Assembly (NCBI GenBank): GCA_947503155.1
Contig: CANNCL010000004.1
Location: 248,001 to 312,000 of the forward strand
DNA length: 64,000 nt
Direction: 5' to 3'
DNA from: an uncultured Erythrobacter sp.
GTDB taxonomy: Bacteria; Pseudomonadota; Alphaproteobacteria; Sphingomonadales; Sphingomonadaceae
In this document: in pieces, positions 27,248-36,516 of the stretch
How the letters are laid out: each line of letters begins with the position of its first letter
Numbering within the stretch: the first letter of the stretch is position 1
The notes under the pieces: generated by a model
Databases searched by the model: none
The model's input: only the letters and a program-made list of their open reading frames with translations
Told to the model about the DNA's origin: nothing
Position numbers and translations under genes: made by a program

Positions 27248-28633
27248 TTAGCCAGCGTAGCGCGCCTTCAGCATGTGGAAAGCCGCGCGCAAACCGTAAG
27301 CGGCACCGCCCTTTGATCGGCCGGGTTTGGGGAAGGGGCACCAACCGAACGTGTCGAAGTGGACCCAGTCCACGCCATCTTCGACAAACCGGTCGAGGAA
27401 CAGGCCTGCGACGCTGGCCCCGGCATAGGGGTTGCTTTGCGCATTCACGATGTCGGCAATGTCCGATTTCAAATATTCGCGGTACGCCTCTGGCAGAGGC
27501 AAACGCCACGGCTCATCATCATTGGCGCGCCCTGCGTCGATCATTTCCTGCGCGGTGCCATCGCGCCGGGTCATCATCGCGGCATAATCGGGGCCAAGCG
27601 CGATCCGCGCCGCGCCCGTCAGCGTGGCGAAATCAATCACCAGATCGGGTTTTTCTTCGCTCGCCCGCGTCAAAGCATCGCCCAGCACAAGGCGCCCTTC
27701 GGCATCGGTGTTGTGAATTTCGACCGACAATCCCTTGCGGCTGGACAGCACATCGCCGGGACGGAATGCGGAACCGGCAATCGCGTTCTCAACTGCTGGG
27801 ACAAGGACGTGCAAACGCACTTTCAGCCCCGCATTCATCACCAGCCCCGCGAGCGCAATCACATGCGCCGCGCCGCCCATATCTTTCTTCATCAACCGCA
27901 TTCCGGCGGCGGGTTTGATATCCAGCCCGCCCGAATCGAAACACACGCCTTTGCCGATTAACGCCAAAACTGGCGCGTCCTTTGGACCCCATTCAAGGTG
28001 CATAATCCGCGGCGCGTGATGCCGGGTCGCCGCGCGGCCAACGGCGTGAACCATGGGATAGCCCTGCTCCAGCGCATCGCCTTTGGTCGTGGTCAATTCG
28101 CCGCCATAGGTCTTGGCGAGTTTTTCAAACTCCGCCTCCAGCGCGGCTGGCCCCATATCTTCTGCTGGCGTGTTCACAAGGTCGCGCACCAACATGTCCG
28201 CTTCGGCTTCTGCGATCAGGCCCGGCATCCGTCCGACTTGCTGCGTCAACAAGATGCGCGGCCCGGTCGCGTTTTCATCCTTGCGGTAACGGGTGAAACT
28301 GTAATGCGCGGTGATCCATCCAAACGCGCCTGCGCCCGGCTGATGATCGACCAAACGGTATGTGCCTTCGGGCAAGCGTTCCGCCAGAGCGGCTAGGCAA
28401 TAGCTCGATAGCTCTTCGGGATTGGCGACGCCGCCGACGGCAAAGACGCCGTCTCCGTCTGGCACGATCCCGACGCTGCCGGGTGCGCCTTCAAATTTCT
28501 GCGCTGCCAAGGCCGCGCGCTGTCCAGCGGAAAGCGTTTTGGCAAGGTCGTCAAAACCCGGCTTAGTGGTGAGGTGAATGGCGGTCGCGTCCTGGCCCCG
28601 GTCGGGCTGGATCAAGTCTTTGATATCGGTCAT
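27248..28633 (-). CDS. Leucyl aminopeptidase family protein (M17)
   Basis: 461 residues. The M17 metal and active-site signatures are present: GKGVCFDSGGLDIKPAAGM with the first Lys/Asp ligands, KKDMGGAAH, and the family signature NTDAEGRLVLGDAL. The N-terminal domain is diverged from PepA, as in many alphaproteobacteria. It removes N-terminal residues from cytosolic peptides. The SH3b gene lies directly downstream, a pairing I recall from relatives. Confidence 0.92.
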   Translation of the reverse strand: MTDIKDLIQPDRGQDATAIHLTTKPGFDDLAKTLSAGQRAALAAQKFEGAPGSVGIVPDGDGVFAVGGVANPEELSSYCLAALAERLPEGTYRLVDHQPGAGAFGWITAHYSFTRYRKDENATGPRILLTQQVGRMPGLIAEAEADMLVRDLVNTPAEDMGPAALEAEFEKLAKTYGGELTTTKGDALEQGYPMVHAVGRAATRHHAPRIMHLEWGPKDAPVLALIGKGVCFDSGGLDIKPAAGMRLMKKDMGGAAHVIALAGLVMNAGLKVRLHVLVPAVENAIAGSAFRPGDVLSSRKGLSVEIHNTDAEGRLVLGDALTRASEEKPDLVIDFATLTGAARIALGPDYAAMMTRRDGTAQEMIDAGRANDDEPWRLPLPEAYREYLKSDIADIVNAQSNPYAGASVAGLFLDRFVEDGVDWVHFDTFGWCPFPKPGRSKGGAAYGLRAAFHMLKARYAG

Positions 28634-28698
28634 GGTGTGTCCATAATCACGGGCGCAAGCTTGTCACGCATCAATTGGGATTGAGGGGCTTAGATTAT

Positions 28699-29568
28699 AT
28701 GGTTCGCTGGGTGTTTATCGCGGGATCATTGCCGGTTCTGCTGGCATGTTCCTCTCCGCAGGATGTGGCCGAGCAAGTGCCTGATCAGGTCGGTGAGGCC
28801 AGCGGCGAAAGCGTTACTGCGACATTGGAGCGGCGGCTTGCGCCCGGATCAGCACGAACGGAATTCCGCGATGAGGAAACGCGCGGCGAGGCGTCCCGCG
28901 ATTTTGCCTATGGCTGGCCGGCTCAGGCGGATGAGATCCCTGCTTTTGCCGCAATGCTTACCCTGACACGGGACGCGGCATTGGCGGCGCAAAAGGAAGA
29001 ATGGGAACAATCAATCACCGAATTTGGACCGGGCACGCCAAACGCTGGCTGCGTCAGCTGTATCAACCGGTCTTATTCTGCCGATTGGCAGATCGCCGCT
29101 GATATTCCGCGATTCCTGATCCTGCGCGCGAACAAATGGGCCTATACTGGCGGGGCGCATGGCAATTCGAATTTCGATGCACTGATGTGGGACCGGCAGG
29201 CCAATGATGGCGAGGGTGCGGCGCTCCGGCCAATCGCTTTGTTCGCAAGCGAGGCGGCGCTTCAAAACGCGGCTTACGCAGAATATTGTCAGGCATTGCT
29301 CGAGGCGCGCGGCGAGCGGCTGGAGATGAATATTGAGGGGGTCAGCAAATTCGAGAATTGCCCCGGTGTTGAGGAATTGGTGGTGGTGCCAACCTCTACC
29401 AATGGCGAAACATTGGACCGGCTTGATTTCCTTGCCGCGCCATATGTGGCGGGGTCCTATGCAGAGGGGCCGTATGAGTTTTCAATCCCGATGACGGCGG
29501 CTTTGATGGACGTGGTTCGGCCCAAATATCGCGGCGCATTTGCCGTAAAGGAGCAGGGGCAAGAATAG
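28699..29568 (+). CDS. Lipoprotein with DUF3298-like (RsiV/PdaC-type) domain
   Basis: The ATG at 28699 lies about 10 nt after GAGGGG. It opens a lipoprotein signal with lipobox VLLAC (Cys17). Residues 60-290 contain SFAYGWPA-like and WAYTGGAHGN motifs; the latter (Y-T-G-G-A-H) is the hallmark of DUF3298/PdaC-type domains. The C-terminal half ends YEFSIPMTAALMDVVRPKYRG, which also fits. The domain occurs in the anti-sigma factor RsiV and in a peptidoglycan deacetylase accessory region, and may bind lysozyme or glycan. A binding role in the periplasm is inference. Its stop codon lies inside the first unit of a tandem repeat. Confidence 0.75.
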   Translation: MVRWVFIAGSLPVLLACSSPQDVAEQVPDQVGEASGESVTATLERRLAPGSARTEFRDEETRGEASRDFAYGWPAQADEIPAFAAMLTLTRDAALAAQKEEWEQSITEFGPGTPNAGCVSCINRSYSADWQIAADIPRFLILRANKWAYTGGAHGNSNFDALMWDRQANDGEGAALRPIALFASEAALQNAAYAEYCQALLEARGERLEMNIEGVSKFENCPGVEELVVVPTSTNGETLDRLDFLAAPYVAGSYAEGPYEFSIPMTAALMDVVRPKYRGAFAVKEQGQE

Positions 29569-29627
29569 GGGCCAGTAAAGGGGCCAGCACAGGGGCCGCA
29601 ATAGGGCGCCGCGTAAGGGGCCCAATT
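29567..29627 (+). repeat. 12-nt tandem repeat overlapping the lipoprotein stop
   Basis: Five units of the type AGGGGCCAGTAA (one of 13 nt) run from the stop codon at 29566-29568 into the spacer before map. Each unit begins AGGGGC or AGGGCG. Confidence 0.8.
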
Positions 29628-29678
29628 GAAGCGCACAACCACTCGCAATCCGCGCCTTCCTTCGCTATATGACCCGCC

Positions 29679-30506
29679 ATGACAGAATACCAACTCATCG
29701 AAGGCGATCAGACCGTTTACCGTGACGGCACGATCAAACTGCACACCGAAGAAGGCTTCGAAGGGATGCGCGCCGCCGGAAGGCTGGCTGCGACGATCCT
29801 TGATGAGGTCGCAAATCTGGTACAGCCCGGCGTCACCACCGAAAGCATCGACACCGCAATCCGCGAGATGATGCTGGATGGCGGGTCCGTGCCTGCGACT
29901 TTGGGATATCGCGGCTATACGCATTCCAGCTGTATCTCGATCAACCATGTGATCTGCCACGGCATTCCGGGTCCAAAAGTGTTGAAGGATGGCGACATTC
30001 TAAACGTCGATGTGACCCCGCTGCTGAATGGTTGGCACGGCGATACATCGCGCATGTTCTATGCTGGCGAACCGTCGATTAAGGCGCGGCGGTTGGTCGA
30101 TGTGACCTATGATTGCCTGATGCTGGGCATTGATGCGGCGTCAAAACCCGGCGCGCGGCTGGGCGATATCGGCGCGGCTATCGAGGCCCATGCGCGGCAG
30201 TTTCGTTACGGCGTGGTGCGCGAATTTTGTGGGCACGGGCTGGGGCGGTTGTTCCATGATGCGCCAGAGGTTGTCCATGCGGCGAAAGCGGGCACGGGAC
30301 CGGAGCTAAAACCCGGCATGTTCTTCACCATCGAACCGATGATCAATCTCGGCAAACCTTGGGCTAAGGTCTTGGGTGATGGCTGGACCGCGGTGACCCG
30401 CGACAAATCGCTGAGCGCGCAATTTGAGCATTCAATGGCGATTACCGAGGACGGCGTGGAGATTTTCACGAAGAGCCCGACCGGGCGGGATAAGCCGCCT
30501 TATTGA
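29679..30506 (+). CDS. map: Methionine aminopeptidase, type I
   Basis: Removes the initiator methionine. 275 residues. Dinuclear-metal ligands are visible in ILNVDVTPLLNGWHGDTSRMF (two Asp), FCGHGLGRLFHDAPEVVH (His), FTIEPMINLG (Glu) and the final AQFEHSMAITEDG (Glu). SINHVICHGIP is the conserved substrate-side loop. Stand-alone gene, converging on the small exported-protein gene 30 nt away. Confidence 0.96.
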   Translation: MTEYQLIEGDQTVYRDGTIKLHTEEGFEGMRAAGRLAATILDEVANLVQPGVTTESIDTAIREMMLDGGSVPATLGYRGYTHSSCISINHVICHGIPGPKVLKDGDILNVDVTPLLNGWHGDTSRMFYAGEPSIKARRLVDVTYDCLMLGIDAASKPGARLGDIGAAIEAHARQFRYGVVREFCGHGLGRLFHDAPEVVHAAKAGTGPELKPGMFFTIEPMINLGKPWAKVLGDGWTAVTRDKSLSAQFEHSMAITEDGVEIFTKSPTGRDKPPY

Positions 30507-30536
30507 TGGTTTCGCGTTTAATTCTGCATTGATTGC

Positions 30537-30998
30537 CTAACGCGCCAGCTCCGGATCCGGTTCGCTTTGCGTGCATTGTGCCCGGCCGACAACATTGCGT
30601 TCCCCCGTGTCCGGAAAAGTGCGCTTGAACAGCACCAGTGACAGGTCAGCGCGATCAATTTCAAAATGAACCGGCGGCGGGTTTGGGGCCTGCCTGTTTG
30701 GGTAAAGGCGGATATGGGTAGGTGTGTAGGCGACCCCATAGGTCGGCTGAGGCCGCCGGGCGTTGCGGGGCCGTGCGCGTGCCCTTGCGCGTTCAGCGTC
30801 AATTGCGATCAAGATATCGACCACATTTTCGGTCAAACTTTCGCAAGACAGGTGAAGGTCGCGCTCTGCGCCTGCTTCACCTAACGCTTCCTGCGTTTCC
30901 TGCGTTTCCTGTGCCTCCTGCGCGTTCACGGTGATCGTTGACGATGCGATAACGGCCACGCCCAACGCAAATGCTGATCTTTTACCTAAATTGAACAT
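30537..30998 (-). CDS. Exported hypothetical protein with Gln/Glu/Ala repeat, 153 aa
   Basis: ATG at 30998 with GGGAGG upstream. The signal peptide (FALGVAVIASSTITVNAQ) is followed by a repeated EAQETQETQEA segment. A compact domain with two cysteines (LSCESL and RAQCTQ) follows, with an Arg/Pro-rich middle (RARARARPRNARRPQP). The larger open frame to 31352 runs over ccmB and is a shadow. Lies 2 nt after ccmB on the same strand, so likely in its operon. No family recognised. Confidence 0.65.
   Translation of the reverse strand: MFNLGKRSAFALGVAVIASSTITVNAQEAQETQETQEALGEAGAERDLHLSCESLTENVVDILIAIDAERARARARPRNARRPQPTYGVAYTPTHIRLYPNRQAPNPPPVHFEIDRADLSLVLFKRTFPDTGERNVVGRAQCTQSEPDPELAR
30886..30921 (-). 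repeat. 9-nt tandem repeat in the exported protein gene
   Basis: Four plus-strand units of GTTTCCTGC (with variants GCTTCCTGC and GCCTCCTGC) encode the Gln-Glu-Thr/Ala repeat directly after the signal peptide. Confidence 0.8.
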
Positions 30999-31000
30999 CC

Positions 31001-31651
31001 CTAAACCTCCCGCGCCGCCCGGATCGCTGCCCCCGCCGCAAAGGGCGCAATCGCAACCAACAACAAGCTGATCGCCGCCACAAAACCCAAACTCGCCGCA
31101 TCTTGCCGCGCCAATGCGCCTGCTCCGAATATCAAGATCGGCAAAGCCAGCGGCACCAGCAGCAGCCCTGACAGAGCAGCGCCCGCGCGCAAGCTTGCCG
31201 TCAAAGCCGCGATCATCAATCCAATCGCCGCCAGACCCGGCGTTCCGACCAGCAATCCGATCAGCAGCAGATGCAGCGTCGGCCCGTCTAAATTCAGCAG
31301 CGCCGCCGCCGGAAACGCGGCCAGCACCAGCGGCGGGCCGAAACTGAGCCAATGCGCGAGCAGCCGCACCGCCATCATCGTCTCTTCAGTGATCCCTCTC
31401 AGCCGCAATTGGTCAAATGTGCCGATTTCAATATCCTCTGCCACCAGCTTTTCGAGCGGCAGGATAGCGGCGAGCAATGCTGCGATCCAAACGACGCCGC
31501 CGCCCGTGCGCGATAGCAGGTTTGCATCCGGCCCCACGGCAAAAGGATACAGCATCGCCACAGCCACGAAGAACACCACGGGGAGAGCCGCGCCGCCGCC
31601 CGCAAACGGAAAAAACTTGCCCAAATCGCGGCGCAGCAGGGCGGCGATCAT
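31001..31651 (-). CDS. ccmB: Heme exporter membrane subunit CcmB
   Basis: 216 residues with six hydrophobic segments. The N-terminal MIAALLRRDLGKFF, the cytoplasmic loop LEKLVAEDIEIGTFDQLRLRG and the Pro-rich membrane segment LLVPLALPILIFGAG are characteristic of CcmB. With CcmA it forms the ABC transporter that releases holo-CcmE in system I cytochrome c maturation. The start overlaps the ccmA stop by 4 nt. The other ccm genes are not in the window. Confidence 0.93.
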   Translation of the reverse strand: MIAALLRRDLGKFFPFAGGGAALPVVFFVAVAMLYPFAVGPDANLLSRTGGGVVWIAALLAAILPLEKLVAEDIEIGTFDQLRLRGITEETMMAVRLLAHWLSFGPPLVLAAFPAAALLNLDGPTLHLLLIGLLVGTPGLAAIGLMIAALTASLRAGAALSGLLLVPLALPILIFGAGALARQDAASLGFVAAISLLLVAIAPFAAGAAIRAAREV

Positions 31652-32301
31652 GCGGGCGCGCTTTCGGTATGGCCCGTTCTTTTTGAGGGGACATAATCGC
31701 CCAGCTCTAGTGAGCGCAGCCCGTCAATCTCTAGCGCTTGATGCGACGCGATCAGCGCAATGCCGCCGCCGCTCACATGGCCTGCAATCAGAGCGGTCAC
31801 TTGCTCAATTGCCGCCGCATCCAGCCCGCTCAACGGTTCATCGAGCAACCAAATCCCCGCGCCGCGTCCGATCAATGCCGCCAGCCCGGCGCGCTTTCGC
31901 TGACCGGTGGAAAGATACCGCACGGGCACTTCCATCAATGGCTCCAATCCCAAGGCCCGCTGCGCCTGCGCGGCATCATGGCCGCCATCAATCCGCGCAT
32001 CTATCCGCTCATCAATATGAGTCCAAAATGCCAGCGCTTTGCCCAGCGGCCGATCGGGGTCGAGGGCGGGGCGTTCATCCAGCAGTCCGACCATCCCCTC
32101 GCGCACCACATCCCCGGCATAGGGCGTGGTTAGGCCGGCCAGAACCCGGATCAATGTCGTCTTGCCCGTCCCATTCGCGCCGGTCACGTGCAGAGCCTCT
32201 CCGCCCGTCAATTCGAACGACAGGGCGCGAAACAGCAGACGGTCGCCGCGCCGGCAAGCCAGTGCATTTGCGCAAAGTGTGGATGAAGCAGGAGCTTGCA
32301 T
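31648..32301 (-). CDS. ccmA: Heme exporter ATP-binding subunit CcmA
   Basis: 217 residues. Walker A is VTGANGTGKTTLIR, the ABC signature YLSTGQRKRAGLA, Walker B WLLDEPLSGLD and the switch His in ALIASHQAL. The unusual STGQ signature and short length are those of CcmA. It is the first gene of ccmA-ccmB and divergent from phhA (63 nt apart). Confidence 0.94.
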   Translation of the reverse strand: MQAPASSTLCANALACRRGDRLLFRALSFELTGGEALHVTGANGTGKTTLIRVLAGLTTPYAGDVVREGMVGLLDERPALDPDRPLGKALAFWTHIDERIDARIDGGHDAAQAQRALGLEPLMEVPVRYLSTGQRKRAGLAALIGRGAGIWLLDEPLSGLDAAAIEQVTALIAGHVSGGGIALIASHQALEIDGLRSLELGDYVPSKRTGHTESAPA

Positions 32302-32364
32302 GAAGCTCTGCGTTAGGCAAAAGCGCCTTTCGCTACAACACTTCGCTTAAGGGAGCTTTCACTG

Positions 32365-32667
32365 ATGCCTGCTGTTCCAGAACTTGATGACACTGACCGC
32401 GCGCGTTTGTTGTCGGACAATCCCGATTGGGCATTGGCGCGCGAAGGCACGGCGATCACGCGCACCTTTCAGTTTAGCGATTTCTCAGAAGCCTGGGGCT
32501 TTATGAGCCGCGTCGCGTTGATCGCGGACAGTCATGACCACCATCCCGAATGGTTCAATGTCTATGCCAAGGTCGAAATCACGCTGACCACGCATGATGC
32601 GGGGCTAAGCGGGGGATTGTCATTGCGCGATGCGAAAATGGCGCGGGCGATTGATGGGCTGCTTTAA
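32365..32667 (+). CDS. phhB: 4a-hydroxytetrahydrobiopterin dehydratase
   Basis: 100 residues, pterin-4a-carbinolamine dehydratase, which recycles the pterin cofactor of aromatic amino acid hydroxylases. The family signature is complete: [40 protein letters not shown] in positions 40-79, with the H-H-P-E-W core. It stands alone between ccmA and the SDR genes. In alphaproteobacteria without phenylalanine hydroxylase the protein may serve another pterin. Confidence 0.94.
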   Translation: MPAVPELDDTDRARLLSDNPDWALAREGTAITRTFQFSDFSEAWGFMSRVALIADSHDHHPEWFNVYAKVEITLTTHDAGLSGGLSLRDAKMARAIDGLL

Positions 32668-32676
32668 CGCGCGGCG

Positions 32677-33489
32677 CTAAATTTCGGCCCCAATTCCGCC
32701 TTTGCGCATTTCCTTGCGCACCAATCCCGGCATCCAACGCTGCATCCGGCGCAGGCGTTTGGCCATTTTGCCGACGGTGTAATGCAGATCATCGCCGTGA
32801 ACGGCGCGCCATACGACCTCTGGCACGATGCTGACGGGGGATACTTCCACGCCGTTTTCGATCAGGGTTTCTTTGGCGGTCTGGTTGGATGCGTCGCTCA
32901 CTTTGCCAATGATCGGCGTGTCGATAAATCCGGGGCACAGCGCGCTGACTTTGATACCGTCGGCCGCCCATTCCGCATCGAGGCTTTCGGTCAAACCGCG
33001 CACGGCCCATTTGGTTGCGCAATAAGCAGCCAGACCGGGCGCGCCGATAATCCCGGCAAGGCTGGCAGTGTTGAGCAACACCGAACCGGGCGCGGTTTTA
33101 ACAAGATAAGGGTGCGATGCTTGTGCGCCGAAGATCACGCCTTTTAGGTTGATGTCGAGCATGCGGGTCAATTCGCCCTCATCCTGATCCACCAGCGGCC
33201 CGCCATCGCCGATCCCGGCATTGTTGAAGACGACATCAATCCGGTCACCAGCGGCTTTCGCAAATTCCGCGAGCGCCGCATCCCAAGCCGCGCGGTCGCG
33301 CACATCGAGCGTGTGCGTGGTCGCGCCGCCATCCCTGATCATGCCCATAGTTTCGGCCATACCGGCTTGGTCAATGTCGGCGATGCCAACGAACCAGCCG
33401 CGTTCCGCAAAGAACACCGCCACGGCGCGGCCAATGCCCGATGCGCCGCCAGTGATAAATATCGAACGCTGTGTTTCTGACATGCTCAT
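32677..33489 (-). CDS. Short-chain dehydrogenase/reductase (copy 1)
   Basis: 270 residues. The NAD(P) motif is TGGASGIGRAV, NNAGIG the central strand and YCATKWAV the catalytic Tyr-x-x-x-Lys. The preceding Ser lies in LNTASLAGI. The C-terminal extension HYTVGKMAKRLRRMQRWMPGLVRKE is shared with the upstream paralogue. The ATG at 33489 shares its A with that gene's stop, so it is translationally coupled. Substrate unknown. Confidence 0.9.
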   Translation of the reverse strand: MSMSETQRSIFITGGASGIGRAVAVFFAERGWFVGIADIDQAGMAETMGMIRDGGATTHTLDVRDRAAWDAALAEFAKAAGDRIDVVFNNAGIGDGGPLVDQDEGELTRMLDINLKGVIFGAQASHPYLVKTAPGSVLLNTASLAGIIGAPGLAAYCATKWAVRGLTESLDAEWAADGIKVSALCPGFIDTPIIGKVSDASNQTAKETLIENGVEVSPVSIVPEVVWRAVHGDDLHYTVGKMAKRLRRMQRWMPGLVRKEMRKGGIGAEI

Positions 33490-34316
33490 CAATTGCCCCC
33501 TCCAAGCAAACTGCCCGCTTCGCGCTGTTGCTTGCGCACACGGCCCGGCATCCAGCGTTTTGCGAAATTGATCTGTTTTGCGGTTTTCCCGACAAGATAA
33601 TGCAGATCATCACCGTGGACCGCGTTCCAGACCGTTTCGGCCACTTCTTCGACCGGTGTGATTTCCAGACCCGCTTCGGTAACGCGTGTGCGAATGTCTT
33701 CGTTAGACCCGCGATTGCCGGTCCCATCGAGCAGCGGGGTTTCGATAAAGCTGGGGCAGATTGATGAAACTTTGATGCCGTCGCCGGCCCATTCCGCATC
33801 CAAGCTTTCCGCGATCCCGCGGACGGCAAATTTGGTGGCGCTATAGACGCTCATCCCGCTGCCGCCGGTTAGTCCCGCCGCACTGGCAGTGTTGACCAGT
33901 GCGGAGCCGGGCGCGGTTTTCTTCAGATGCGGATAGACCGCTTGCGCGCCGTACAGGACGCCTTTGAGATTGATATCGAGGCAGCGGTCGATCTCTTCAA
34001 CCTCTAATTCGGAGAGCGCGCCGCCCGTGCCGATCCCGGCATTGTTGAACATCACATCAATGCGCCCGCCCGCTGCGGTGGAGGCGGCCTCTAATGCTAC
34101 ATCCCAAGCATCACGGTCGCGCACGTCGAGATTATGCGAATATTTATATCCGCCGGGGATCAGGCCGAGCGTGTCTTCCATGCCAGCGGCGTTGACATCG
34201 GCGATGGAGACGAACCAGTCACGTTCGCCAAAATAGCGCGCGACAGCGCGGCCAATGCCCGATGCGCCGCCTGTGATGAAAATGTTGCGGCGCTGCTTGG
34301 CCTGTGATGCGCTCAT
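33489..34316 (-). CDS. Short-chain dehydrogenase/reductase (copy 2)
   Basis: 275 residues from the ATG at 34316. Motifs: TGGASGIGRAVARYFGER, NNAGIGTGG, VNTASAAGL (Ser) and YSATKFAV (Tyr/Lys). The sequence is clearly paralogous to the next gene over its whole length, including the C-terminal HGDDLHYLVGKTAKQ segment. The most likely origin is a tandem duplication. It lies 52 nt after the S9 peptidase gene on the same strand. Confidence 0.9.
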   Translation of the reverse strand: MSASQAKQRRNIFITGGASGIGRAVARYFGERDWFVSIADVNAAGMEDTLGLIPGGYKYSHNLDVRDRDAWDVALEAASTAAGGRIDVMFNNAGIGTGGALSELEVEEIDRCLDINLKGVLYGAQAVYPHLKKTAPGSALVNTASAAGLTGGSGMSVYSATKFAVRGIAESLDAEWAGDGIKVSSICPSFIETPLLDGTGNRGSNEDIRTRVTEAGLEITPVEEVAETVWNAVHGDDLHYLVGKTAKQINFAKRWMPGRVRKQQREAGSLLGGGN

Positions 34317-34368
34317 TTTGGTGATCCCTCTCCGATTGCTGTTTGCAACTGGTTTAGGGTGCAGAGTT

Positions 34369-36327
34369 CTACCCAGCAAGCCCCTTCACATGCTCTGCCC
34401 CTTCGACGATTTGCGCCGTCGAAGGCTCCAGCACATCGCCCAATTCCTCTGCGCGCCCGCCCAGAGTTTCTGCTAGGAAATTCTCGGCAATCGCGAAAAA
34501 GGAGACGGAATTGTCAGGCTTGGCAAAACCGTGCCCTTCATCCGGGTAGAGCACATAGGTGACCGGGATCCCGGCGTTTTTCATCGCGCCAACGATCTGA
34601 TCGCTTTCATCCTGTTTGACGCGCGGATCATTCGCCCCTTGCGCAATCAATAGCGGCTTTGTGATTGCACCCGCTTTGTTAAGCGGGCTGGCGGCTTTGA
34701 GCATGGCAAGCCCTTCTTCGGTCCCCGGATTGCCCATCCGTTCGTGGAAGATTTTGACCATCGGCGCCCAATATGGCGGGATCGTGCCCAGCAATGTCTC
34801 AAGGTTGGAGGGGCCAACAATATCGACCCCGCAGGCGAACACGTCCGGCGTAAATGCCAGACCCGCCAGCGTCGCATAGCCGCCGTAAGAACCGCCCATA
34901 ATTGCAACCTGATCACGCGGCGCGATGCCTTCGCCAATCGCCCATTCAACCGCATCAATCAGGTCGTCATGCATCGCCAGACCCCATTGCTTGTTACCAG
35001 CATTGATGAAGTCTTTGCCAAATCCGGTCGATCCGCGGAAATTCACCGACAGCACCGCATAGCCGCGATTGGCCAGCATTTGGTGGATCGAACTAAAGCC
35101 ATAGGTGTCGCGCGCCCAAGGTCCGCCGTGAACCAACAGCACCATTGGTGTCGGCGCGTCTGGCCTACCGGAACCATCGGTGTCGCTGCCTGCGGCCAGC
35201 GTCAGGTAGGACGGCAAAGTCAGCCCGTCGCGCGATGCAATTTCAACGATGTGCATCGGCTGGAGCGGGGCGCCCTCAAGCTCTGGCCGTGTGGTGTAGA
35301 ACGGCGTGAGCGTGCCTGCATCGCGGTCGTAAATATAGGTGCTGATCGGGGCGTTGAGCGGATCGTTCCACACGATCCATGTCCGGTCATCATCGCTGCG
35401 CGACATGACGCCGGATCGGCCCTCCAACTGAGCATCCAGCCAATCGAATGACGCGCCGATCGTTGGATCAATCGCATGCCAGCGTGTGGTCAGGTAATTG
35501 ACAGAATAGGCGAGCACTTCGCCGGTTTTCTGATCGCGCAAAGTGCCGCCCAAATCGGCCTTGTCATCTTCCGCCACCAAGGTCCGTTTCCCGGTCGCGG
35601 TGTCTTGTGCGTACAGAGCGGCGGTGTTGCGGCCCCGGCTGTCGAGCCAATAGAGGACCTGCCCATCATGCGTGTATCCGGCGGGCGATGTGGTCATGGA
35701 ATCTTCCATGGCGGTGCTCTCAAACGGTTCATCCTCGATCACGTTTTCGGTCACGCGGAAATAGTCGGCACCGCCCGCCTCGTTTTGACGCATCGCGAGA
35801 CGCACATTCAGCGCGTCATCCGTCTCAAACCCGGCATAGCCATTGTTTTCGAGCACCAGTGTCAATTCGCCAGTGGTCAGGTTGAGCGAATGGACATCAT
35901 GAAATTGCGGATCGCGGTTGTTGAGGCCGACCAGAACGCGGTCTTTGATCTTCTCCGACACGCCGACAATTTGCACCCGCGTATTTTCAAACGGGGTGAG
36001 CGACATTTCTTCGCCGCTGGCAATGTCGATCCGGTACAGCAGGATATTCTCATCCCCTCCTTTATCCTGAACATACAGGATGCTCGTGCCATCGGGCGAC
36101 CACAGATAGCTTGGGATCGGTCGGTCGGTGGATTTGGAGATAACTTTCGCCGCCGCCAGATCATTTCGGGGCGCGATCCAGATATTCATCACGTCATTAT
36201 GAGGCGCGAGCCAGCTGAGCCATTCGCCATCAGGGCTGATCCGCCCCTGCGCTTTGCTGGGGTTACCGAACAAATGGTCGCGCGGAATGAGCGGAATGGT
36301 GCCCAATGCTGGTGTAGTGGCGGTCAT
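34369..36327 (-). CDS. S9 family prolyl oligopeptidase-like peptidase
   Basis: 652 residues, no signal peptide. Residues 1-370 form the WD-like beta-propeller, with SPDG repeats. Residues 390-652 are the alpha/beta-hydrolase domain with nucleophile Ser in MGGSYGGYATL, Asp in GANDPRVKQDESDQ and His in PDEGHGFAKP. This is the acylaminoacyl-peptidase/dipeptidyl-peptidase branch. It heads the unit with the two SDR genes. Confidence 0.93.
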   Translation of the reverse strand: MTATTPALGTIPLIPRDHLFGNPSKAQGRISPDGEWLSWLAPHNDVMNIWIAPRNDLAAAKVISKSTDRPIPSYLWSPDGTSILYVQDKGGDENILLYRIDIASGEEMSLTPFENTRVQIVGVSEKIKDRVLVGLNNRDPQFHDVHSLNLTTGELTLVLENNGYAGFETDDALNVRLAMRQNEAGGADYFRVTENVIEDEPFESTAMEDSMTTSPAGYTHDGQVLYWLDSRGRNTAALYAQDTATGKRTLVAEDDKADLGGTLRDQKTGEVLAYSVNYLTTRWHAIDPTIGASFDWLDAQLEGRSGVMSRSDDDRTWIVWNDPLNAPISTYIYDRDAGTLTPFYTTRPELEGAPLQPMHIVEIASRDGLTLPSYLTLAAGSDTDGSGRPDAPTPMVLLVHGGPWARDTYGFSSIHQMLANRGYAVLSVNFRGSTGFGKDFINAGNKQWGLAMHDDLIDAVEWAIGEGIAPRDQVAIMGGSYGGYATLAGLAFTPDVFACGVDIVGPSNLETLLGTIPPYWAPMVKIFHERMGNPGTEEGLAMLKAASPLNKAGAITKPLLIAQGANDPRVKQDESDQIVGAMKNAGIPVTYVLYPDEGHGFAKPDNSVSFFAIAENFLAETLGGRAEELGDVLEPSTAQIVEGAEHVKGLAG

Positions 36328-36351
36328 GGTGTCTCCCTTGGGTTAGGGTGA

Positions 36352-36516
36352 CAGTTGGGGAGCGGCTGGCGGAATGCAAATTCTTGCTGGGTTTTGGGTG
36401 GTGGCTAATGGCTGAATTGTGGCCGTTCATTCTAATCTGTTCTACTTTCGCGCAGAGCCCTAGTCAGCGACAGTTGGCGGAACATTGGTGACTGTGAGAT
36501 TCCAAGGAGATCAAGC
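36352..36516. other. Divergent spacer between the S9 peptidase and GFA genes
   Basis: A/T-richer than its surroundings. It holds the start regions of both divergent genes, but I cannot assign promoter hexamers with confidence. Confidence 0.4.

Noticed and set aside
27171..27509. N-terminal extension of the SH3b frame
   Set aside because: It overlaps the M17 aminopeptidase coding region, and the residues are Arg/Cys-rich shadow sequence.
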